Assembly: GCA_021464245.1 (NCBI GenBank)
Contig: JADCRB010000036.1
Coordinates: 1,507,717-1,571,716 of the forward strand
DNA length: 64,000 nucleotides
Reading direction: 5' to 3'
DNA from: Carallia brachiata
Lineage: Eukaryota; Streptophyta; Magnoliopsida; Malpighiales; Rhizophoraceae
The position numbers and the translations under genes are program-made. This document shows positions 13,169 to 25,080 of the stretch, piece by piece (within the stretch, counting starts at the first letter, position 1; each line of letters starts with the position of its first letter). A model generated the notes under the pieces. It was given only the letters and a program-made list of their open reading frames with translations, made no database searches and was not told the DNA's origin.

Positions 13169-13836
13169 TTTTTTGGTGAGAGAGAAAGAGAGACGGTTTT
13201 TTAGAGAGAACTTAGTTTTTAAGTTAGAGAGAGGGAGACAGGGACGCTTTGCTTTTTTCTTTGTTTTTTATGGGCGGGGAAATATGAAGTATAAATTAGT
13301 TTTGAAAAAATGGGGGTTAATAGTTTTGAACTATATGCATTTAAATACTGTTTATTATGGTTTAATATTATGGTTTAATAATAAGTGTTAGAATAAACTT
13401 TGTCACATCAAAAGTTTTAGAACTTGAGTGCCTGATAAAGTATAACGTGAAATTAAACTTATATTTATTGTGATATTAAAATTTATTATAATTATCTGAA
13501 TATTTCATACTTCTCAAAAAAATATAATATTGAGTTATTAAAAAAAAAAGGGTTGATATTGTAGAAGAAACAAATTTTCTTTGGTAAATCCTAGGTAATT
13601 ATTTTAAGTTGTGGACTCATCAACCTCTGAATTCAGTTGTGAACTCTCGTTATAAAAAATAAATCAAGTGATCTTTTGTTAAACAAAGTGATGTAAACTA
13701 CTCTATAACGATGATCTCTTTTTGAATAAAGTGATCAGAACAAAGTGATCTTTTTTTGAAAAAATCAAGTGATCAGAACTGCCTTATAACGATGATTACT
13801 ATAATTAACAAATGTCTTTTTTTTTTACATGATTAA
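13169..13836. other. GCP3 upstream region
   Basis: Contains the GCP3 5' UTR and promoter (minus-strand gene) followed by AT-rich sequence up to the TAA duplication of the next MITE. No other feature seen. Confidence 0.5.
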
Positions 13837-13839
13837 TAA

Positions 13840-15028
13840 GCGCCCGTTTGGAGATACTATCTATTTTTTATTTCTATTTCTTATTTTTTGTTTTTCTGTT
13901 ATTACTATTTGCTAAATTTTTTTATTTATTATTGTCAATTTTTATTTTTTTATAAGAATAAAAAAGCAGATAGAAAAAAGATAGTGAGAGAATTGGTAAA
14001 AATAGTATGAATAGAGAGAGAAAAAGGGAAGAGAGAGAGGGTAGAGAGAGAATGAATAGAGAGAATGGTAGAGAGAGAAAAATGAGAGAGAAAGAGAGTA
14101 GAAAGAGAATGAGTAGAGAGAATGGCAAAGAGAAAAAAAAGAGAGAAAGGGTAGAGAAATAATGAGTAAACATAATAGTAGAGTGAGAAGAATGAGAGAG
14201 AAAGAGGGTAAAGAGATTAAAGAGAGAGAGGGTAAAGAAAGAATAAGTAAAAAGAATGAAAGAGAGAGAAAATGAGAGAGAGAGAGGGTAGAGAGAGAAT
14301 GAGTAGAAAAAATAGTAAAAAGAGAAAAATGAGAGAGAGAGAGAGAGCAGAGAGAGAATGGTAGAGCGAGAAAAATAAGAGAGAGTGTGGGTAAATAAGA
14401 ATAGTGTAGAGAAAAGAGAGAGAGAGAGGGTAGAGAGAGAACGAGTAGAGATAATGGTAGAGCGAGAAAAAGAAGAGAGAGTGAGTAGAGAGAGAATGGT
14501 AGTGAGAGAAAATGAGAGAGAGGGAGAGGGTAGAGAGAGAATACATAGAGAGAATTTTTGAGGGAGAAAAAGGAGAGAGAGTGTGTGGGTAGAGGGAGAA
14601 TAAGTAGAAAGAATGGTAGAAAGAGAAAAAGGAGAGTGAGGGTAAGGAAATAATGAGTTGAGAGAGAAAAATGAGAGAGAGGATAGAGAGAGAATGCTAA
14701 ACATAGAAAAAGGAGAGAGAGGGCAGAGAGAGAATTAGTAGAGAGAGAAAGAGTAGAGAGAAAAAAAATATAGAGGGATAAAGAGAGGATGAGTAAAGAG
14801 AGATATGGTAAAGAGGGTTGATAGAGAGAGAAAAGGTTATGAGAGAAAGTATAGAAAAAAAAGTAAAAATAAAATAAGAAAACTATCTTTTATTATTATT
14901 ATTATTTTTTTTTGAAAAACACTTTTAACTTTTCAACAAAAAACAAAAAATAAAATTAATATCAAATATATTTTCTTTTTTTTTTAAATAAACAAAAAAT
15001 AGAAAATTTAATTCATACTAAACGGACC
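13840..15028. mobile_element. Tourist-like (PIF/Harbinger) MITE with purine-rich core, copy 2
   Basis: Starts GCGCCCGTTTGG and ends CTAAACGGACC. TAA duplications lie at 13837-13839 and 15029-15031. Its shoulders (TTTATTATTGTCAATTTTT on the left, AAAGTATAGAAAAAAAAGTAA on the right) match copy 1 closely, and the purine-rich repeat core is in the same orientation. The ends are more diverged than in copy 1. No transposase gene is present. The 55-60 bp sub-repeat (GGGTAGAGAGAGAATGAG module plus GGTAGAGAGAGAAAAATGAG module) is easiest to see at 14030-14350. Confidence 0.8.
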
Positions 15029-15031
15029 TAA

Positions 15032-18000
15032 ATGTCTCATTTTATCTTGAAAAATCACTATGTACATTGAAAACTGCACTGGGATGAAATAGAACTTTTC
15101 ATTAATGACCTTAAGTTGCGATTGGATGACCATGAAAGATTTTAGTTCCCATGATTGCAATTATAAGTACATTGCAACAGGATGATTAAAAAAAAAAAAA
15201 GTACATTGCAGCAACTGATGTAGTTTGATTTGGTTACAATTAAACTGGCTAGAATAGAGTTATACTCACCTCCCTCCCCCCCCCCCCCCCCCCACCCACA
15301 AAAAAAATCTTGCATTACAATTAAAAAAAAAATGAAGTGAAATCAGAGGCTATTTTTTTTTTATTTTTGATTTTCCTCTCTAGTGAAAAATAGAGGGCCG
15401 AAGCCTAACAGCAATAAGTCCCAAGCTTTAACAATTCGCCACAGATGGACCCAATAATAACCCGGCGTCGGCGTAGATGTTGCTGGACACTCAAAGGAGG
15501 CTCATGCAATACATGCAAATCGCTGTCCATCTGACACGCTGAATTCGCTATACTAGCAGGGCCTGTTGGGAACTTTGTTTTTTAGTCATCAGGATTTGAA
15601 CGTTCAAAGCCCTAACTGAATGCTGAATTTCATAGTGGTTAGTTCAAGCCTCTTATATCTGGTCCTGATCAACTTGTCAGGGGGTTCGGATGATCAAGAA
15701 GTCTTCCGTCTGGGCCCTCTACCCCTTCAGTCGGCTGGAGTTGACCACAGGTCCAGGCCCAGTCCATAACTGATTTTTCATTTAAAAGGAAACTTCAGCT
15801 TGACAAATTAAAACGGCAGAGCATTAGGGACACTGGGAATTGGGAAAGTAAGCCCAAGAGGCCCAAATGACTTGCAAAATGACAGGATGCGAACCCCACT
15901 TCCTCCTAATTACCCTTCCTCTATTTATCATATTAAGAAACTTTGATTCTCTTTTAAGACCAAAAAAATAAAATAAAAATAAAAGACAAAGTTGCTGACA
16001 TAAAATGGTTGACAACTACAAACCCATAGGCAGGGATACTGAGAACAAACTGCTCACATAAATAATATTTTCTTTCTACCGATCAACTTGATTTGGACCT
16101 TCGTATTATTTATTCTGTGCATGTACAGAAAAACCTTAGGACATATGCTGTTTAATGTTATGTCACCAAATGGGGCCAAAATTTTAGACGGTCCTAAAAG
16201 GACCTGGTGGTCCTGCTCTGGAAAAAAGAGTGTAAAGTGAATGCAGGTCCACCGTCTAACCTAGCCAACTACAAGTTTCGTTGGTGCAGGCCGGAGCAGT
16301 GGACCACGGAGTCCATCTCATTTTCGGACACATTAAATGGTTGTAAGTCCCCATTCAACGACGGGTCAGTTATTCTGTTCTGTTGGTCATTATCATGAGT
16401 CAGAAAGCTAATATAATTTTCGAGTATCAAAATTTAGCATCAAAAGGAACTTTAATGATAAGAATTCTAATAAAAACTATAAGAATTCCGAGCATGTTTT
16501 TTTTGTTTTTTTTTTCTCTTTAAATTGGAGAAGAAAAAATTTTCTATGAGTAAAATATAAAATTTAAATTTTAGATCTTGTCTTAATTTTAGTGCACTCC
16601 AATTTTAATTTGGTGGTCATGACCTATATCTAATCGATTAACATATTTTATATTGGAACTTTTAAAATAAAAGGTCTGCTGATAATGACATGAGTCAAGG
16701 GAGGTCATTAGCATCTGCCGTCAATTGATCACACTACGAGAAATTTGTCATCCCAAATTGGCCGTTGAGCCACAATCAACAAGATTTCGATAGTGTTGCC
16801 AAAACGAGAGAATTATACAGAAACGCGCAAATCGTTTAGTGTGGACCCCAATTAATAAAAACATAATTTTTTTGTTTTATTGAAAATTTTAAATTTTGAT
16901 CCTTAAAAAATAGTGTAGTAATTTGAGTTTAAACTTATATTTTAAAAATATTGAATTCAAATATTAAAAAAGAGATGAATGAGATTTATGAGAGATGATA
17001 ACTACTCTTATTATGTAGCTCATGACGATTGGCCTCTAAATGAACCCGAAAAAAAGGTTTAAATTTCTTGCTAAATATCAATGTACCTATAATTAGGACG
17101 ACAAAATATACAACAGTCAATATAAAACGCACAACGAATTATAAAAATGTCTAATAACATCTGATTAAAATTTCTTTTTCCTATTTATTATTATAGTTGC
17201 ACATCCAGTAATTTTAGACTTGAAAACTAATGTTTTGAAAAAAAATAAAAAAAATATTTTTTAGTAAATAGGATTGACAGTCAAGATGTTCTCGCCCCAA
17301 ATTTTCATGAACATTTATTCACATTTATATAAACAAAAAAATTTAAAACTATTTATTACATTTGATTATGAAAAATTATGTCGCTTTTACTAAATTTCTG
17401 TTATAATTACGTGAAGGGAAATAAATCTCAAGTTCTCAACCGCTTCATGCCTCCTCAACATGATCGCGTAATAAATATTATAATAACTCATCCTATTTTG
17501 TGATATTAAAAAAAAAAAGTAGGAGTCTTATAGTTATTTTATATATTTTCTTATCTTGTCGTGACTAAGTTTAAGTATTGGCTTTAAAAAATTTGCTCAT
17601 TTTAATTACTTAAAATTATACTTGAGTATAGTTATTAGTTGAAAATTTATTAATATTGTAATTGAATAAAACGAAAATTATTCAATAGCTGTTTTTTTAT
17701 TTGTTGTAAAAAAAAAAAAAAAGAGCAAATATTATCGTGGACCCGAGAGCACCGTACCATTTTTGTTCCCCTTCCTGGAAAGTAAACGTCCATCTGTGCA
17801 GTATTCCGTGTTCGCAGAAATTTCAAATGTTGCGTGCGGGAAGAGGCATGGGTGTGGACCTGTGGTCCACCCCACCAGGGAAAAACCGAGAGGTGAAAAT
17901 TGTAGGAACGTTTATTGTTTTTTAATTTGATTTCTTTTGCGAACTATTTTATTTTAAATTAATTTATTATTTTTATTTTTATAAAATAAAAGAATAAGAT

Positions 18001-20142
18001 AATAACCTATCATCTCGTTAAAAAAATATTATTATAGTCATTTAAAAAATATTTTAATAATTAAAATTTAAAATCCTTTATTTTAAAGTTTGTAAGTTCT
18101 AATTTTAAAAGATATAAGATTTATAAAAATATAAAAATTATTTTTATTTATATAATTCATAATATAATTTTTTTTAATAAATAAAAAAATTACAATTTCG
18201 TATCTAAAAAAGTACAAACGACCAAATGATTTAAATATTCTTTACTACAGTAATAAGTTTTATTACACCTTAATAATTGACTTTGACAAATATCTTAAGA
18301 TCCCTTGCCCAAAGCCAAACCGTTAAAAGAGTTGAACCGCATGCGGTGGTTTACTATTTTCTAAACAAGCAGCTGATGAAGACAATTTATCCAACAGTAA
18401 AAAAAAATTGCTTATTTATTTATTTATTTATATTATCCCAAAAAATTAACGTTAAGGCATAGAAAATATAAAGTAAAGCTTCCATGGCCATGGTCTCCAC
18501 CGATGCAAACAAAGGAACAAGTAAACCTTTTTGTCCCTCTTTTACCGTATCCGCGTAGCGGGGCCTCGTGCGCTAGTTTTGTTTTCTTTCCTCTTTTGTT
18601 TTTCTGTTCCCTCATTCAATCTTTTTTGTTTTTCCTTTGTTTTTTTTTTGGTTTTTCAGCGCATTTAATTGTCTGAATTCGTTGCGCGTGAAGACACCAA
18701 CCTGGAAATTCTCAACTGGGTACTTTTGTTTTTGCCTTGTTTTTCTGTTTTATTCACTGTTTCTTTTTTTTTTTTTGTTTGTTTAAATCAATTCTGTTTT
18801 TGATTTGTATCTGTATTGGGGGTGGCTTTTCGGTCTTATCTATGGTGGAACTTGAAATGGGTTCTCTTTTGTTTTGTTTCAATGCTTGCTGCGTTTGTTT
18901 GGGCTGCTTTGGCGATTGATTCAAATGCCAAAAAGGTGAATTTTGGTGAAATTTAGATGAGATGATTATGTGGAACCATGGGAACTTGGGTTTTAATGTT
19001 GCAATGAGGTTTGTTTTATTTTTCCTCTTCTTGTTTTGTCTCGTTATGTGTATGCTTTATCGAGATTGTAAACGTCAAGTTCAGTTTTTGGCACGGTCCA
19101 GATTTGAATTCTTTTCAAAAAGTCGTTGCGCAGGATGAAGTTTTGAAATGGGATCTGTCTCTGCTTGATGTTTCTGATCCAAATTTACTACTTTCCCGGT
19201 TGATGAGTTTAAAAGCGTGTTTTTGGCAAGATTCTGCTCTTGCTTGATTGAAGTCCGGACCTTTGTTCGAAATGTGAAAAAATTTCTCAAATTTCCCCAT
19301 CTTTTTATTGTCTCGTGTTTTTATTGCTTCGATGATGGACTGCTTTGTGAATATGAGAAAGTACGTCCTTGCAATACTTGGATTTATATTTAAGAATTCA
19401 CTTGCTTAAAGATGTAGATTGGTAATATAGATATGTAGAGTTACTGGATATGGAAGCTTTGTCTTTTGATGTTTCTGTTATTTTCGCTATCTAAATTGAA
19501 CAATAGATCAATCCATCCCCTGTAGTAGTCTCTCTGCACTTCTGAGTTCTCTTTGTTAATGAGCGAACTCTTTCACCTTCGTATCATTTGTTAGTAACCC
19601 TCTCTTGCAACATTTCCAAACTTTATGCCATTATTTTTCTTAAACAATTATTGGTAGTACTGAAAACCAAATTTGTCAAGTCATTCCTTCATCTTGGAAG
19701 GACCAGTGACTGCATACTTGGTTTCGTGCCATAATACTGCAGTACAAAGATCTCCAACAGGTGTTTTGTCTGCTGGGTCTTGATTTTTTATTTTTAGTTC
19801 AGAAGTGTGCACCACGTGCCAACTGAATGGTGTTGGAGCTATTGTTACGAGTCTTTGAACATAAGAAGCTTTGTAGATTTACCAGAATCTTGACAAAAAC
19901 CCTGTAGCTTGGGGACATTGGGCACCAGGGCAACTGCTAGCTGCTACAATGTCCCCAGTTAGACCAAGGCCCCCATTGTGGCATCTTTATGATGAAATGT
20001 TGCATGGTTTGCTTATAAATTCTAGTTTCCTCAAATACTAAGTTGTTGCCTATTTGCAGGCCATTGAAGTGTTGAACCTTTTGATAGCAGGCATCACTAC
20101 TGGAATTAGTTATTAAACAAAAGTTTACAACCTTGGAGTAGA
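15032..20142. other. Spacer, with probable SINAT 5' UTR and leader introns at its right end
   Basis: No coding region supported. Contains an 18-base C run, AT-rich stretches around 16.8-18.2 kb, and from about 18.6 kb T-rich, moderately GC sequence typical of a plant 5' leader and leader introns belonging to the SINAT gene. I cannot fix the transcription start or the leader splice sites. Confidence 0.45.
15276..15293. repeat. Poly(C) run of 18
   Basis: Eighteen consecutive C preceded by TCCCT and followed by ACCCAC. The run could form i-motif or G-quadruplex structures and is likely length-variable. The exact length may be unreliable. Confidence 0.9.
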
Positions 20143-22408
20143 ATGGCTCCTGGTGGCAATTCCTGTAAAGAAATCCTTGATTCTCATCCCACAATCTCAG
20201 ACTATGATACTGCAATGGGAAAGGCAGATAACACTGGTACACAAACAAAAAGTGCAGGAGGCTTGGCTGGGAAGCTTGGAATTTATTCAAACAGTGGTGT
20301 GCACGAGCTCCTTCAGTGCCCAGTCTGCACTAATTTAATGTATCCGCCAATTCACCAGGTCTGATCCTAATTTTCCTTTCATCATGTATTATAATTTTCT
20401 TTTTGGTAGATTGTAATTAGCAATACAACTTTCCACCCACTCTCTTCTTCAATTACTATAGCCTTTTTTCTAAGAATGAATTCACTGTCTTTGCTTTTCT
20501 AATGGTCCAATTACATGTGGTGCTTGGAATGGGATTTGGATCCTTTTCTTATCTAACTAAAGATACGCAAAGCTGATCTATATAGAACTCAACTAGTGGC
20601 CTCATTCAAGTATTGATTTCTGTTTTTATATGTTCCTTCAGAAAGAAAAAAAATATTTCTGTTGTTGAGCTTGGGAAAAAGTAGAATATATTGCTTATGC
20701 TGCTGGTGTTGACATAAATTGGGTTTTGGGCACTTCTGTAATCAATGCCATGGTTTGCTACTTTAAGTGGATGCAAATATGTTGAATCTTGTACCTGTTG
20801 TCTAATTTGCCCAGGGCTTGTGGTTTCGCTAAATGCAAATGCAACATGTCAGAACTTTCCAATTCATTAATTACATAAATTGTTAGGGTAGTGCACAGGT
20901 CATTTTAACATACATTTATTGTTAACTGGTTCCTAAATTGGATGTTTGCTGTTAAAAAAAACATGATGTTCTCTTTTACGCACTGTTGTTAGATTGTATA
21001 TGAGACATCATCAGTTGCTACTTAACAATCACAACCAGTGCCTATTGACTTGTTGACTACAAAACCTGTTACAGTATGTAATTTGTTTAATCAGGATTAA
21101 AGGCTCAAAATATTGCATGATATCTCAAAATAAAGCCTTTGTTTTCTTTGATTTGTCTTCCTTATCTCTAAATATTCTGAATATGGTAATTATCTTCTAA
21201 CTCCTGCTCTGTCATCTTTTGTTTGTGTTGCAGTGCCCAAATGGACACACTTTATGTTTAAACTGCAAGATTAGAGTGCATAACTGTTGCCCTACCTGCC
21301 GTTGAACTTGGATATAAGGTGTTTGGCGTTGGAGAAAGTTGCAGAATCATTGGAACTCCCCTTGCAAATACCAGAGTTTAGGATGTCATGATATTTTTCC
21401 ATACTACAGCAAGCTTAAGCACGAGCAACACTGTAGATTTCGTCCATACAATTGCCTTATGCTGGGTCTGAGTGCTCTGTTACAGGTGACATTCCATCGC
21501 TTGTCGCACATCTTAAGGATGATCACAAGGTTGACATGCACGATGGGTGTACATTTAACCATCGTTATGTCAAATCAAATCCTCATGAAGTTGAAAATGC
21601 CACATGGATGCTGACTGTAAGTTCTTTTATGATGCACAAGAGTGTAAATTTTGCATTTATAATTTTATATGTGTCTAACTTCCCTCTATGATTTCGAGAT
21701 GTGGTTAGCCCTCTTGCATCTGGGTTTTGTTTTTGAGATTGATTTCATTTGTTTTGGAAGAAATCACAATTGAAAGAATTGAGAAAGCAATTGAAACTAT
21801 TCAATACAGTGTTACAAATGTTTCTCGGCCCTTGCTGGCTGTATGGGATTCATCTGATGCTTGATGGGATTTGATGTGATATGAAGTTTGCGTGTATTGT
21901 TGGATTCCTTTCATGCGACTATTTGATGCGGCCATTTTATAAATCCCGAACAACCATTTTTTCTGGAATCTGGTGCATAATCTGATTAAGCAACATTTAT
22001 TTCCCTATTATTAATTCTTTTCTAAAAGCTCAGTTGCTGTTGCATCTAAATCTGTGATCAGCATCTGTATTTCATGGTCTTGTGCAGGTGTTCAACTGTT
22101 TTGGACGACAGTTCTGCTTGCATTTTGAGGCTTTCCAGCTTGGCATGGCACCAGTCTACATGGCCTTCTTGCGTTTTATGGGTGATGATAATGAAGCAAA
22201 GAAATTCAGCTACAGCTTAGACGTTGGTGGGAACGGCCGGAAACTGACATGGCAAGGAATTCCCAGGAGCATTCGTGACAGTCACAGGAAAGTCCGTGAC
22301 AGCCAGGATGGACTTATTATTCAGAGGAACTTGGCACTCTATTTTTCTGGTGGGGATAGGCAAGAGCTGAAATTGAGGGTTACCGGCCGCATATGGAGAG
22401 AAGAGTGA
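20143..22408 (+). CDS. SINAT: SINA/SINAT-type RING E3 ubiquitin ligase, frameshifted in exon 2 in this sequence
   Basis: Seven-in-absentia family E3 ligase that ubiquitinates target proteins. Exons 20143-20358, 21234-21616 and 22088-22408 are joined by GT-AG introns. The RING is split between exons 1 and 2, with LLQCPVCTNLMYPP followed by CPNGHTLC and CCPTCR. The SINA/TRAF-like domain follows, with CHDIFPYYSKLKHEQHCRF, HLKDDHKVDMHDGCTFNHRY, the NCFGRQFCLHFEAFQLGMAP segment and SIRDSHRKVRDSQDGLI. Exons 1 and 3 are clean. Exon 2 has four small indels, about 21302 (two bases missing), 21312 (two missing), 21358 (one extra) and 21455 (one missing). Restoring the net four bases gives 387 nt and a product near 307 residues, the usual SINAT length. 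The flanking codons are all conserved, so sequence error is more likely than pseudogenisation. Confidence 0.9.
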
Positions 22409-23200
22409 AATAGGGAGAGATGTGGTTGAGGTGATTCTCTGTAGTGTGCATAGTTCTGAGGAATGTCGGGTCTGTCAGTCTACCAGTGGATGAAGCTGTA
22501 GTTTTTCGATGGATCCGGTCCTCTATATTTTAATGCGGTGTTACAGATGGGATAGGTCTTTTTCAATCTTTTCGAGTTTACAGCCGTATGGATCTGATCC
22601 CAAATCAGAGTATAGATTCAGTTGAATTCAATGGTTCATCCACCTATGGACCCATACATTTCTTTTTTGCTGCATCTCCTATGTACCATATTCCCCCAGG
22701 TTGAGATGACAAGAAAGAATAGCATGGTCTCTATGCTTACGTACACTAATCGATTTAAGCGCTGATAAAAGTTTTGCACGTCTGCTGTTAATGCTTTATC
22801 TATTTTAAAAGGGCAACTGTATTCGTCTTCCTGAATATTTCATCTCTGATTCAATTTCAGATGATGTCACATTCTGTAGGCCACATGTTTCCACAGATTA
22901 GTAATGGACTTGATTTTTGAGGGCACATATTTTGACAGATTATCATGTGCATAAGAGTTGGACATGGATATGGGACTTGGAATTCAAGGAATAGGAGGGG
23001 CTCCGGGCGGCAGGTACGATTGAAATGTGTATGAACTTAAATCAGCAGAAATGGGTGTATAGCTAATCGATTGAAAAGCCTTTATGGTTGACAATTCCCT
23101 TTAGCTGCAAAATGGTGTATACTATATTTATATGGTCAGCGGAATTCTTCTTCTTCTTTTTTGGTCAAAAATGGAGGCCTAAAGCCAGTATAATTCTAAA

Positions 23201-23444
23201 TTAGACAGCAGCACCTCTTGGCCAACTAATCCCAGCAGCATCTTGCTGCGTGATGTTCTGCAAATCTTTCGGGGACTCTAAAAACTTGTGGAATCCCCAA
23301 TGTTGTGTTAACGCCCAATTTGCTAACCAGTCCGCTGCCCTGTTCCCCTCCCTAAAGATGTGTAGAATACGAACTTCCCACTGCCTTTTCAACAAGTCAC
23401 GACGACATGAGATCAAGTTTGAGTGGGGATGTGATGGTTCTAAT
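23201..23444 (-). pseudogene. RNase H (RVT_3-type) fragment, probable non-LTR retrotransposon remnant
   Basis: About 80 residues in one frame on minus: NLISCRRDLLKRQWEVRI, then LHIFREGNRAADWLANWAL, then a tail ending GISWPRGAAV and stop. The pattern of a WEV strand, H-x-x-REGN-x-AADWLAN and a terminal VSWPR-like segment is characteristic of the plant RNase H-like domain found at the end of LINE-type and derived reverse-transcriptase open frames. No reverse transcriptase, endonuclease or upstream half of the RNase H is visible, so this is a 3' fragment left by truncation or decay. Confidence 0.7.
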
Positions 23445-24020
23445 TTGTTTACTCAAATAAAAATTTGCGGCGACACAAAGCCCACATTTGTAGGTATTAG
23501 TTCAGTGCCAATCAACCTTAAACCTTGGCTTTTGTGAAAAATTTCAATTGTCTCGTTAAGCCATAATCAGAAAATCATGCAAAAATTAGAAGTGTCAACT
23601 TAATAGTGATTTGGTGTGTCACTTTAATATTAATTTAGATTTAAATTTTAATATTTGTGTTCTCTTCATTAATTTGGGATTAATGTGAATGCAGCATATA
23701 AGGTTTCAGACTTATTAACACCATAGTTGAGTTTACAGAAAAACCTGTTTTAAGTTTAATAATATTTTAGTAATAGATTTTTTTTATGAGAGAAATTAAA
23801 TGAAGATATCAACTGATAACTTTCGGCCTCATCTTAAAGATTTAATGATTGTCATATTCATTAAATAATTTTTTACTCTACAAAAAAAAGAAAAAAAAAT
23901 GCAAAAATCTCAAGTAAGCTAACCAGGATCATCCGTGTGCATAACAATACGTGGCAACCCGTGTGCATAACAGTAAGTGACAATGTATTCTCAAAAGAAA
24001 AATCTCTGCAAGCATACAAG

Positions 24021-24118
24021 TTAGTATCTGAAAATTTAAATTATTAAATTATAAAAAATATATTAAATTAAGAATAGATAAATTATTAAATTAATTATGT
24101 AATTTTTACATATTATAG
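24021..24118 (-). repeat. Dispersed AT-rich repeat, copy 3 (inverted)
   Basis: Its reverse complement carries the same ordered blocks as 2728-2838: AATTTAATAATTTAT, TTAATTTAATATATTTTT, TAATTTAATAATTTAAAT and a GATACTAAC end. No coding content. Confidence 0.45.
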
Positions 24119-24237
24119 GTTACGACGTTACGTAGTTAAGTAGTAGTGCCCTATTCAAATAGGAAAAATCTCGACTACAATGCAGTGAGAATAATATCGT
24201 GCTTGCAATAACAAAATCTAATGAAAGATTTATTGTA

Positions 24238-24282
24238 TTTAATATATATATGTATATATATATATGTATATATATAAATTAT
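24238..24282. repeat. TA/TG-interrupted dinucleotide microsatellite
   Basis: Runs of TATATA interrupted by TGTATA. Likely length-polymorphic. Confidence 0.85.
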
Positions 24283-25080
24283 TAAACAAATTATATATCT
24301 CTTATTACATTAATATGTAGTTAAGTCCATTTAAATAAGCCAAAAATAAACACCATAAAAGAAAACAAACTTACTTAATAAAAAAAAAAAAAAAACAAAC
24401 AAACAAACATAACATAAGAGACTAAACCTGGCACGTACGAACCCCGAACGGGAAGGCACGTAGAACTGGGTTGGTTTCAGCGGTTTAACTCATAGTTCCT
24501 AACCGAGTTTCCCGGGAGCACAGGAAGAGAACAGACATTTTTTTGGTACATCAGAAAGAGAACAGACATTGGCGGTGTTGGTATTGGTATTGGCATTGGC
24601 ATTGTTATCTCTCTGTCTCAAACACCAATTATTACAGCCGCCATTGCCATTTCCTTGTTTGTCCAATTACCAATCCATTTTTCTTTCCGGCACACATTGT
24701 ATTGGGTTGATTTGATCCAAGGCTTTCAGGTGCCTTCTTATTTGTAATTTTTTTTCACTAACATTTTTAACCAATGAATGTTGGTCATGTAGATCACTTC
24801 TCTCTATCTCTCTTTTTTTCGTTTCTTTTTTTTTTTGGGATTGATTTTGGGGTTTGCAAATTAATCACGTATGCATGTTGATGTTGTCATTTTCTTGGAT
24901 AAAACAATGAAAATCCCTGGTGGTTGTAAGGTTTTTGATTGGTGAAAATTAAACATTTTTCAACTATTCTTGATGGGGTTCTGTTATATATGTATATATG
25001 AATGTTGATAACTTGTTTTTATTTGAATATGGGGTTGCAGGGCTTCTTTTTTTCTTATTTGATTCATAGAAGAGGCTGAT

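Larger units (their letters stand above)
22409..25080. other. Spacer between SINAT and the MARIS-like kinase
   Basis: Contains SINAT 3' UTR, an RNase H fragment on minus (23201-23444), an inverted copy of the dispersed AT-rich repeat (24021-24118), a TA-rich microsatellite, and the probable kinase 5' UTR from about 24.5 kb. That 5' UTR has a short GGTATT/GGCATT tandem run near 24575. Confidence 0.5.

Noticed and set aside
13922..14704. 260-residue open frame on minus, rich in Ser/Leu/Phe
   Set aside because: Same cause: complement of the purine core of the second MITE.
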